NCBI RefSeq assembly: GCF_000004195.4
Contig: NC_030677.2
Span: 172,596,019-172,660,018 of the forward strand
Source of the DNA: Xenopus tropicalis
Taxonomy: Eukaryota; Chordata; Amphibia; Anura; Pipidae
Direction: 5' to 3'
DNA length: 64,000 nt
The translations under genes were made by a program, and so were the position numbers. This document shows, piece after piece, positions 48,241 through 60,200 of this stretch. A model generated the notes under the pieces. That model worked only from the letters and a program-made list of their open reading frames with translations. It was not told the DNA's origin and ran no database searches. Each line of letters opens with the position of its first letter. Position 1 is the first letter of the stretch.

Positions 48241-51200
48241 AAATAAAACAGCCAGCACCAAGGGTCTTTGTATTTCAAAAAGTCTCTTGTGTATTATAAT
48301 TGCATGTACAACCGACGTTGAAATACAAAGACCCTTGGTGAGAGACTTTTTGAAATACAAAGACCCTTGGTGCTGGCTGTTTTATTTTGATATTTATATG
48401 ATATCCCGTGCACAGGGGCAGCTGCAGATGCTCTGTAACAATATCTGGATCATTGGCTATCCTACTAACCCGTGAGAATTGACTAGTAGGAATAGACTTT
48501 TTGACAGATATAGGATGAAAGCTGTCAAATTTTAACAACTGATTGCGATCTGTAGGTTTCGTATAAATTCGTGTAAGGAATTTATGTTCACTTCTCGTGA
48601 CCTCAACATCTAAGAAAACTATTTTGCGGGAATCTGCTGACATAGTAAATTGAATATCTTGATGGGCCCTATTTATCTGATCACGGAAGGCGGACAAGGA
48701 CTCCAGGTCACCACGCCAGATTTGACAGCTTTCATCCTATATCTTTCAAAAAGTCTATTCCTACTAGTCAATTCTCACGGGTTAGTAGGATAGCTAATGA
48801 TCCAGATATTGTTACAGAGGATCTGAGTAAAATGAATAAGAAATTGACAAGTAGAGGTTACCCTCAACATATTCTTCAGGATAGCCTATCTAGGGTAAGT
48901 AGACATGAAGGGATTGGTCAACGTCATAAACGTGGAACTGAACAACGTATGACATTTGTCTCTCAATATCATGTGCATAGTGGCCGATTACACTCTATTT
49001 TGCAGAAACATTGGCATCTGTTAAGGGAGTCATATCCCCCAACTGAAACATTCCAACGTTCTCCTATGATGTCTTATCGTAGGGGCAATACCATAGGTGG
49101 CAAATTGGTAAGAGCTGAGGTCCCTCCTATACCGAGGAAGTTTACTTTTCTAGGAACACCTAGGGAAGGTATGTACAAATGTAAGGGCTGCTCTCAATGT
49201 CGTTTTGTTTTGGTGGGATCACAGTTTAGTGACCCTCATACAGGGAGATCATACAAAATACATGGACACTATACATGTGATACCAATTTTGTGGTGTACA
49301 TCTTAATATGTCCATGTAATTTAATTTACATTGGAGAAACTATTCAAAAAGTCAGGGACAGGTTTTCACAGCATAGATCTACAGTTAACACTGGAAATAG
49401 AACTCTCCCAGTGTCCAGACATTGCTTAGAAGCGGGACACACATCCAATGATCTTAGATATTGGGTCATACAACATGTCCCTTCTCCTAGGAGAGGGGGG
49501 GATCGTGTTAAACTACTTAAGAAAACTGAGGTAGAATGGATCCACCGTTTAAATACTCTAGCTCCAAACGGGTTAAACAAGGACTTTTATTTTTGTAATA
49601 CTGTTTTTGTAATATATTCTTTATTTTGGGTTTGGTATATGTTATGAACGCTTATGTTTACATTGAATAGTGATGGGGTGATCGAACCCTACGTTCTATC
49701 CTGAGTATTGCCTAAGCTTGCTAAGTTCTGATCCTCTAAGATGTATTTCTTGGAGCTACTATATGGTACTGAGATAGCTCGTAAATATGGATGTTTTCTG
49801 GTAATATGCACTTCATACGGGGTTGATGTGGCGGCTCCCGTGCACATTGAATACACAGTTGTGTATTCCGTCTCCATGGCGACCCGCCCCGTCACTTCCG
49901 TTATTACGCTATACAAGGAAGTAACAAGCATATGAATCATTGTTTGCGACTGCCACGAGGTACGCTTGAGAAAGGGGGAGGGATGCCCCCGAAACGTTGC
50001 GTGTATGTGGCATACTATATCGATAAGTATGAACTGTTTATTGCTTTGAATATTCGCTGTAACTCTTTTTAACAATGCTTTAATAAAAGCTACGTTTTAT
50101 TACTTCGGAGTGCGGCTCAGTTGGAAGATATATATATATATATATATATTATTTTTTTTGTTCTAAAGCTATTAAGCAGTTTATATACTGCAAGTATTAT
50201 TAATTTTTCAACAACAGAGCCACCTTATGGTCAGTTCTTCTGACTGTACATTCAAGAATATATTCTAAAGGAAAAAACTGTTCTGATGTTGCTCTGAGCA
50301 GGGAAAAGATCAAAAGCTCTTTCATGTGTCTTTTTCTGAGTAGCAGCATCAGTAGAGTACTCTATTGTCCTTCTGAGCATGTTCTCGACTGCACTGTCAG
50401 AAGAACAGACCAGAAGGTGGTGGTGTTGTGACAAAAGTCATTATAATAGAAGTTTATTAACAGATTTATAGTTTTGGAATGCCTGTCATGGCCGGTCTAC
50501 TTTTTATTGCCCTCCTGCTTTCCCCATAATGCACCTCAACTCTCAAGTTGTGTCCATAGCGAGATTGAGCTCCACATCAAATTTGACAGGGTGAGCGGAG
50601 ATAGAAATGTTGAATAGGAGTAAAACCAACAAACAAATAAATTAGTGCCATCACAAAAAATATTTACCTGAAAGTGGCCCGAACCTTGAACAGAGAACAC
50701 CAAGTAAACTGTGCTGCTCTCCCAAAAGGCTTGGTTTAATTTGCGCTCATTGCTCGGTGTTGTGGACCATATTCCCTTCTGCTGTGAAATTTCAAGATTT
50801 CTAAGGTTGCTGCTCTTCATGATGAAGTATCGCACAAATATTGTTTGTCTGGGGGATGGTGAGTTTGAGCCCTGAAAGACAAATCATGGGAAGAATGTGA
50901 TAGAACCGTTTCCCATATAAATATGTATATATATTTAATTAAAAGTAACCACTATCTACAGAAAAAGGGGTGGTTTACCGTTAAGTTAATGTGTAATAGG
51001 TTATAGAATGTCCAATTCCTAGGCAACTTTGCAACTGGTTTGCAACATTATTTATTTTTTATCATTTCTAAATTATTTACATTCCTCTTTACCATCCTTC
51101 CAGCTTTCAAATGGGGTCACTGACCCTGACACCTCTAAAACTACTGCTTTGTGCGCTTACAATTGTATTATTATTTTAATTTTGTATTCCTTGTCTTTCT

Positions 51201-54200
51201 ATTCAGGCCCCTCCTAATCATATTCTTGTCTCTCATTCAATCCACTGCTTCGTGGCCCTAGCAACCAGATACCTGCTTAAATTACAAACCTAGTTAAGCG
51301 GCTTAGAAAATTAAAGATAAATGGTAGGGGGTGTATTTCTGTATATTTTTTACACCAGCTTACTTAAAGCAAAAAACAGAAGTATGTTCAACAGTTACAA
51401 TTTTCAGTAACATTAAAATCATTTAATTTTTTTTTTATTAATACAGTATACACTAGAAAGTTGTCTTTAATTTCATTTTCTTTTATTCTGCAAAAAATAT
51501 TTGGGTGGACACCTTGGAAACTCCTTGCAAAGTTATTATGTTTCATGTTTAGTACAGGTATGGGATCCCTTATCCGGAGACCCGTTATCCAGAAAGTTCT
51601 GAATTACGGAAAGGCCATCTGCCATAGACTCCATTATAAGCAAATAATTTAAATTTTTAAAAATTATTTCCTTTTTCTTTGTAATAATAAAACAGTACCT
51701 TGTACTTGATCCCAACTAAGATATAATTAATCCTTATTGGAGGCAAAACAATCCTATTGGGTTTATTCAAAATTTAAATGATTTTTAGCAGATTGACGTT
51801 ATGGAGATTCATAATTACGGAAAGATCCCTTATCCGGAAAACCCCAGGTCCCGAGCATTCTGGATAACAGATCCCATACCTGTATAATAAAATCACTAAA
51901 TGTAAATTACATTTAGTCCTGATTCACTCCAAAAATACAGAGCAATTTTAAAGATATCTTACCCTAATACTCAGCAATGCTTTCCTGGCAAACTGCATCC
52001 ATTGCTGATAATCATGAAACATAGCGCATAGCTCATTGAACCCCTATGATGACTGCTAAATTCAAAATTACCCAGTAAAAGATGCAGTTTCCATAACTGT
52101 GCCCTATTTTGAAGTTATTGATTTGATTTTAAGGTACCTTTGCAGAGGATGAAGGGGAAGGACTTTCACAGGGACTGGGATGGCTACTGTTATCCGATAA
52201 TTTGTATTTCACTGATGACAGATCAGATTTGTCTTCAGGCCATTTATGCAGCGAATTCCCCTTCTCTTTATATTTTGCCTGTGGACTGAAGGCTGACGGT
52301 GGAGCAATTCTGTAATAGGAAAAATTACTTAATTTAAACACTCAAAAGTGTTTTAAAATGAATAAAATATAAGTAAATAAAAACATGGCTTTAGAGAACA
52401 GAATAAACTCTTTAGTATAGTTTAGCAAAATACTGAAAATGGTAGATAAAAAAAAAAATAGGGTAGATAAGGTTTTTTTTTTGTTTTTTTTTTGCTGTAT
52501 ATAATAGTAAGTTCAGATCTCTCTGTGTGTAACTGCGTACTTAATTAGTATGTATAACTTAATTCCAATGTAATAGATATTCCGGGGCCATTAACTAGAT
52601 TATCATGAACAGAAATTCAATTTTTGCAGATTAACTTGCAAACAGGCAGGTCAGAACCATCCTCCTCAATAGTGAGCAGGAACACAGCAAACACATACTG
52701 TGCCACAAGTTGCATTAAAAAGCAGTAAAAACAATGTCTGAGAATACAATGCAAGATTAGTGGGCTAGAAAATAATGCTGATTATTAGAACAGTTCTGTT
52801 TTATACGTACATGCTGAAACATATTCTGCAGATGAATGGAACTAATCATATATTACAGCTTTGAACTTTGTTGCCAGCAAATTCACAAAAATAGCTGGTG
52901 GCAAGAAGCCTTTACCACTGTTTGGTTTGTGGGCTTGATCCAATAACTAAGCCCTACCAAGAGATTTCAAAGCTGTGAGACACTGTTTATCTGTACCTGT
53001 CTAAACTGGATGGATCATCTAGTGACTCTGCCTCTGTGAAATTCTTCTGACTATTATTAATCCTCCCAGAAGTTAACAGATGGTCTTCACAATTCAATGT
53101 CCTTGGTCTTTGTCCAATCCCGGAAGGTTGCTGCAAACCAGCTGATTGCTCTTCTGTGTTTAGAACAGCTATAATTACTCTAATGGTGGCTTCATCAACT
53201 TGAGACCAAGGTTTTGACGGTGCTTGAATTCGCCTAAGAAATAAGCTCTGCCATTTCTGCCGAAGTTGAAATAAAAGTCCAGCAGCCTAAAAGTAAACGA
53301 CATGTCAATTAGACATCTTAATCTAATCATACAGTACTCCGTTCTATATGCTGCAACCTAAGGCTAAAGTCACACAGAGTGTTGGCTCCACTTCTCTCTC
53401 GCTGCAGATCCACTCTATTCCACATGCGGAGAGAAGAGAAGCCAACACTCCGTGTGACTTTGGCCTAAGGACCAAAGATTCACTTTCATTATTTTAGATG
53501 CCCTACACCAGTAAACGCTAACTGCTGATCAGCTGTTTTTCCAAATTACCACAAATGACCCTGATAAAAACAGCAGCCACCTCTGCTACTTTTTATACTG
53601 AGTGTTAGGCTGAGGCTGATACCATGCTGGGCAGATTCTAAGCCTGCGAAAACCGCAGACTGGACTTGTACATTTTCAGTGATTTATAGTATCTATTCAA
53701 GGGAAACTGTTATGACTATGGGGCAATAGTAAATCATTGTGATTTCCTTAGGTAAATGGAAAACTATTTTCCTTTACATGGACATAGAGCCACTGTTCCA
53801 TGGGGGAATGCCAGTTTTTTAGACACCCCAGAGATTTTAATTTCTAACCTTAAGCCCAGAGCCAACAGTCCTCTTTGCTGAAAATATCACCAGCATGAGG
53901 GACTAATCTAGTGAGCACAGCACTAACATGTTATCTTCAATCCAAGATGGCTACCCTTGGCTGTGCGGATACACAGTAGAGTAAAGTTGAAACTTAGATA
54001 CTAAAAACTGTTTTTTGTTTCTCTACTGCATAGTTGCATTAGCTCAGCCTATCATAATACTCCAGGCTGCTGCGTTTTACAGTGTTTTGAGGTTAATAGC
54101 TGTAATCGCTAAGTCCTCCCCAATGAATCCTAGTGCTTTGAAAATATTAACAACTGTAAGAAAAAAAAATACGCTATTTATAAAACAGATATTGGAGAAC

Positions 54201-57200
54201 CACTACATTGGATTTTCTCATAACAATGATGGTTAATACAAAAAGGATAATTTATGAACGCAGTGCAGCGTGCAAAGCAAAGCAATATTTTGCTGCATAT
54301 CTCTATGTTTTCTACTAATAATGCAGCATTCTTTTGCCAAGTAACAGGAAATTGCAGCCATAACTGCACCCAAGGCAGCTAAATAAACAAGTGCTGGTGC
54401 AATTATGGGGTATGTATGCAAGTTGTATGAAAATTGTAGCTAACATTTTCACTAACATTTGGCGACCGGTGCAATAAAAATACATTAACATGTGAAGGGT
54501 GTCAATAAGATTAACATTTATGTCCATGTTAGCCTGATAACATGTGTGCTACAGTCTTAAATGAGCTATAAAATTTTAGAAGGGCTGCTAACCTACCTCA
54601 GGGTCCAATCTGAAATGCAGCCATTCATCCAGTTTAAGTGTTGCTAGAGTGAACGTGTTCCTGTCCTCCATTTCACTGTCACTACTGTCATTTGGTATAC
54701 CATCGCCAACTAAATAATATCAGTAGCAGAAAGGAAAGTTAAGATATGCCAACAAGAAGGTTTGGGGGAAAAAACTGTTAAGTAGCATTTACAAAAAAAA
54801 AAGTGCCTATTTTTAGTTTCCACATTTGTCAGACTGTGAATTTAAACACACTTAGAATACAGGGTGCAGACAGCATAGCTCTTCCTAGAGGCATTTTCTG
54901 GCTAAAATTGTATGGTTTTCCCCAACTGGAGTACAGGCTCTGTTAGCCTAAACCTGGTGGGAAAAATTATGTTGCTGTCGCAGGTGCCCTTTAAAACTTT
55001 TCAGCTGAAGGAACTGCACACAGAAGTAAACAAAGCAAGCGGAGTAATTTTCCTTTCCTGTTATTTTAATTATAGCATTCATTGATATATCTGAATCCAA
55101 ACCCTAATTTAAAAAATATTTTCAAAAAATTGGTCATGTTCAGTTGTCCAGGGTTTGTTGCATGACATTTTTGGTTTAAATTCTGTTCAGCTAAGCACTG
55201 TGGGTTTGACCACAATGCTGCAAAAAGTGCTAAGGTCTGGCCTCAAATCAAGGATTCTGTGTGTATTTTTCCAATAAGCAGAAGTTATTTACAAGTTGTC
55301 AATTAGTACTTTAAGAACCTGTCTGAGTCCTACCTTGGAAAGAAGACGGCTCCTTCAAAGCACTGCTGGGAAGTCTTGCAGGTCCTGCAAATAACACTGC
55401 AGTCACTGGAGTAACCACTGAACAGCACTTAATATTTGCAATTCTATGGGAACGGGTCATCTCATCATACACAAGCCAGTCTGTAGGCAATGCTTGAACA
55501 GCTTCCGCCTGACAATTTGCAGAAGGGATCTGTTAAAACAAAACAATTTCAATTCATCATCTTCTACAATTCCCTGTAAAGTTTCATTCCACCAGGCTTA
55601 CTAGAACCATTTGTGAGAGGTTATGGTTATATAAAATGTTCCTATTCTAGACAGATAATCTATAGAGAAGAAAAGTACACTGAAACACATAGGAGGGGAA
55701 TGGAGGGCATTCATAAAAGTGTCAATAAGTACACAGTTTTTAATACATTTAATGTGTAAAATCATATAACTCATTCTGCTATTAAGGTTCAATAAAGTGA
55801 CACAGCTAACTATAAATATTGCAGAATTCATTGATCAAAAACTTCACAAAAACACTTCAGTGTAAAAAAAAAGACAAATAATATGTTTTATATGTAACAT
55901 AATATTCTGTAATGCTCAATAAAAGAATTGTTAAAAAAAAAAAAGGGACAAATAAGCAATGCTTGCTCACATTTACCATTTGCACTGTCACATGACAGTT
56001 ACGGACATCTATCCACTTGTATTATGTTCGGATACATGACAGCCAATAAGGCTGCAGAGTGGCAGAAATGTAATTGTTTACCTTTTTGTACTGTGGCTCA
56101 CTTAATGCAGAGCTAGGGTGGAACCTCACACGCTTTTCCTTTACACCACTTAGTACCATATTTTCTCTGTCCACATGTATTAAGTTTGGATACATGCCAG
56201 ACAACAGGGCAGCCTTCACCACAGCCCAATTTTCAGAGTTTATATTAACGTCCCGTATATCTCCTCCTCCACGAGCCCTTACAAAACCTAGAATAATACA
56301 AATAATTATCAATAAAATATTCTGACTCAACCAGAAGTCTATAACTGTATCACCTAAGCAGGCGTCACGAAAAGTAATTCTATAGCATCTATAGGATGTG
56401 ACACATGCATCTCCTTTTGCCTTGAATCTACCTGAAGCTCTAAGCTGACCCAGGAGCTGTGTCCTCAGTCCGATGATAATTTCCATTGTGGCCTGAGAAA
56501 GAAAATTCTTCTCACAAAATGCCCTTTCCCATCCATCACTTTTTGCTTTCTGCCATGCCTGTGTGGTTTGAAATAAATTAATAATGCATACATTTCAGGT
56601 TGAAATTTTTATTTTAAAAATATTACACTCTGACTTCAAGCATGCAAGTGATCCTGACACCTAAAATAAATGTGCACAATTGGGCACCTTTAAAGGAGAA
56701 GGAAAGGCAAATAAAGAGTTAATCTCAAGCTGCAGGCATACCTTCAGTTCTCTCAATAGTGCCCTTAAGTCTTCCCATATTTCTCCCATTCAGATTATCA
56801 GAAGCCAAACAGGAAGAAAAAACGCTGAGCTGTGTAAAGAAAATTCCCATAATGCCTCACTCCTGCACCGAGACCCAGACCGGTGTACATGCTCAGTTTC
56901 TAAGACTATGAGGAAGCTTCCTGCTGATTGGCTCAGATCCACACTCCTAAGGGGAGGGGGAGTGAGTTCTTAGCATTCTTCTGGAAGGGGGAGCAGGAGA
57001 GGGGAGAGAGGAGAGAGCTGCATGTCTCTGGCACAGGAAAACAGACACAACAAATCTTTTGACAGAGAACTGCAGTGTTTCTGTGAGTGCTTATGGCTAT
57101 ATATATATAGAAAATAATCATCTGTGGCCAGCACACCCTTCAATGTTTCATCAAAAAAATTTTTATTGCAGATATATTGTTAAAACCAACGTTTCGGTCC

Positions 57201-60200
57201 TTGTTAGGACCTTTCTCAAGGATAAATTTTTTATCCTTGAGAAAGGTCCTAACAAGGACCGAAACGTTGGTTTTAACAATATATCTGCAATAAAAAAAAT
57301 TTTGATGAAACATTGAAGGGTGTGCTGGCCACAGATGATTATTTTCTATGCATACATAATTTTAGCTAAGCACCCCGCAGAATATTGAGCCTTGGAGTGC
57401 GGACACCATATATATATATATATACAGTAGAGGAAATAATTATTTGACCCCTCACTGATTTTGTAAGTTTGTCCAATGACAAAGAAATGAAAAGTCTCAG
57501 AACAGTATCATTTCAATGGTAGGTTTATTTTAACAGTGGCAGATAGCACATCAAAAGGAAAATCGAAAAAAAAACTTTAAATAAAAGATAGCAACTGATT
57601 TGCATTTCATTGAGTGAAATAAGTTTTTGAACCCCTACCAACCATTAAGAGTTCTGGCTCCCACAGAGTGGTTAGACACTTATACTCAATTAGTCAACCT
57701 CATTAAGGACACCTGTCTTAACTAGTCACCTGTATAAAAGACACCTGTCCACAGAATCAATCAAGCAGACTCCAAACTCTCCAACATGGGAAAGACCAAA
57801 GAGCTGTCCAAGGATGTCAGAGACAAAATTGTAGACCTGCACAAGGCTGGAATGGGCTACAAAACCATTAGCAAGAAGCTGGGAGAGAAGGTGACAACTG
57901 TTGGTGCGATTGTTCGAAAATGGAAGGAGCACAAAATGACCATCAATCGACCTCGCTCTGGGGCTCCACGCAAGATCTCACCTCGCGGGGTGTCAATGAT
58001 TCTGAGAAAGGTGAAAAAGCACGGGAGGAGTTAGTTAATGACCTCAAATTAGCAGGGACCACAGTCACCAAGAAAACCATTGGAAACACATTACACCGCA
58101 ATGGATTAAAATCCTGCAGGGCTCGCAAGGTCCCCCTGCTCAAGAAGGCACATGTGCAGGCCCGTCTGAAGTTTGCCAATGAACACCTGAATGATTCTGT
58201 GAGTGACTGGGAGAAGGTGCTGTGGTCTGATGAGACCAAAATAGAGCTCTTTGCCATTAACTCAACTCGCTGTGTTTGGAGGAAGAAAAATGCTGCCTAT
58301 GACCCCCAAAACACCGTCCCCACCGTCAAGCATGGGGGTGGAAACATTTTGCTTTGGGGGTGTTTTTCTGCTAAGGGCACAGGACAACTTATTCGCATTA
58401 ACGGGAAAATGGACGGAGCCATGTATCGTGAAATCCTGAACGACAACCTCCTTCCCTCTGCCAGGAAACTGAAAATGGGTCGTGGATGGGTGTTCCAGCA
58501 CGACAATGACCCAAAACATACAGCAAAGGCAACAAAGGAGTGGCTCAAGAAGAAGCACATTAAGGTCATGGAGTGGCCTAGTCAGTCTCCGGACCTTAAT
58601 CCAATAGAAAACCTATGGAGGGAGCTCAAGCTCAGAGTTGCACAGAGACAGCCTCGAAACCTTAGGGATTTAGAGATGATCTGCAAAGAGGAGTGGACCA
58701 ACATTCCTCCTAAAATGTGCTCAAACTTGGTCATCAATTACAAGAAACGTTTGACCTCTGTGCTTGCAAACAAGGGCTTTTCCACTAAGTATTAAGTCTT
58801 TTTTTGTTAGAGGGTTCAAAAACTTATTTCACTCAATGAAATGCAAATCAGTTGCTATCTTTTATTTAAAGTTTTTTTTTCGATTTTCCTTTTGATGTGC
58901 TATCTGCCACTGTTAAAATAAACCTACCATTGAAATGATACTGTTCTGAGACTTTTCATTTCTTTGTCATTGGACAAACTTACAAAATCAGTGAGGGGTC
59001 AAATAATTATTTCCTCCACTGTAAAAAGTGGGCAAACAAGACAGCTGCATGGAATGATGCACTTAAGGGCATTACTGCAAGCCAAGCATTCCAATCAAAC
59101 AATGGCTACACAGTGCAAACAACAAAATGAAACACTTCCACAGAGTGAAATGGAAGCCTTTGCATAGCCTTGTGTGTTTTCTTAATGTTGATATCTGCCC
59201 CCCCCCCCCCCCCAAAAAATAAACAAATATACATCTAAAGGGTAAAAAAAGATACTAGAGTAATTGTATGCAGTACCTACCTGGAAAGCTCTAAGTAGAG
59301 CCATATGATCACTAAATGTTCCTGCTGTAAATCTCTTTCTGCACAGCATGGCAGCACGTTTCTGAGAGGCTTGGCTAGGTAAGACAAAAGGATCCCGGTA
59401 GGCCAAAGTACAGGCTATGGTCAAAATTGGATCTAGGCACTTTAAAATTACTGCACAAAGCACCATTTTCCCAAGGTGGGGCTCTACTGGCAGGTCTGCC
59501 AAATGATGACCAATTTCTGTCAGATCTTCCCAATTATCCATGGCATCTATAGTCTAAAGACAGAAGTAGCTGAGAAAATGTACATAAAATAGGCAATTAC
59601 CTGGATAATTACATGCAGTTCTTCCACACAAACATAAAATATGTCAACAATAAATGTTTGAATCAAAGTTCATATTAACAGTAAACCTACACTGGCATGA
59701 AACATTTTGCAATAAAGACAAGTGTCCAGTATCACTCAACAGAAAACAATGGACACAAAACATCATGTTTTTAACCCACGGTGCAGCTTTTTTTTCCACA
59801 GAATTCTTGCTGCAGTTGCCAAGGGGAGTTGCACCTGACTCATTTGCAGCCAATGCCTTAAAACTAAGGCAATTAAGCTTGTATTTCATGTGAACTGAAC
59901 TCAATTTCTCTGAAAGGTTTCTAAAGCTGGCCATACATTTTAAGATCCACTCCTTTGATGAGGTTTCAAGTTTCAAGTTTTATTGTCATATACAAATAAC
60001 AATGAAGCATCATTACTGTAATGAAATTTTTTTGACCCGTGTTCCTCCCAACTTTACATAGACAAACAAAAAAAAAAAAAAAAAATACAAATATTAAATA
60101 TAATAAAAGTGTGCAATAAAGGTACAAGTATTTACAATAATAAAATGCAATGCAATATTTGAAATTGTGCAGTGAGGATTTAAAGTGGCTTTGCTTAAAG

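Larger units (their letters stand above)
48425..50129 (+). mobile_element. Penelope-like retroelement, 5'-truncated with 5' inversion
   Basis: The 3' part (48720-50129) lies on the plus strand and codes for the linker and GIY-YIG endonuclease. The 5' part (48425-48719) is inverted and codes on the minus strand for the end of the reverse transcriptase. The two parts share about 106 bp (48425-48530 and 48720-48825) with about three mismatches. The tail holds a hammerhead-like motif, AATAAAAGC near 50080 and GGAGTGCGGCTC near 50106, then (TA)n. Inserted in a YTHDC2 intron, antisense to the gene. Confidence 0.85.
57107..57349. repeat. near-perfect palindrome of two PLE tails, head to head
   Basis: The left arm begins ATAGAAAATAATCATCTGTG and the right arm ends CACAGATGATTATTTTCTAT. 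The arms are about 120 bp each around a centre near 57228. Each carries one hammerhead-like motif, so the motif is present in both orientations. TA tracts lie on the left (57099-57109) and right (57407-57424), and TTGGAGTGCGG at 57392 links it to the PLE tails at 50106 and 48070. Confidence 0.85.

Noticed and set aside
57943..58569. Minus-strand frames opposite the transposase
   Set aside because: Shadows of the Tc1 transposase coding sequence.
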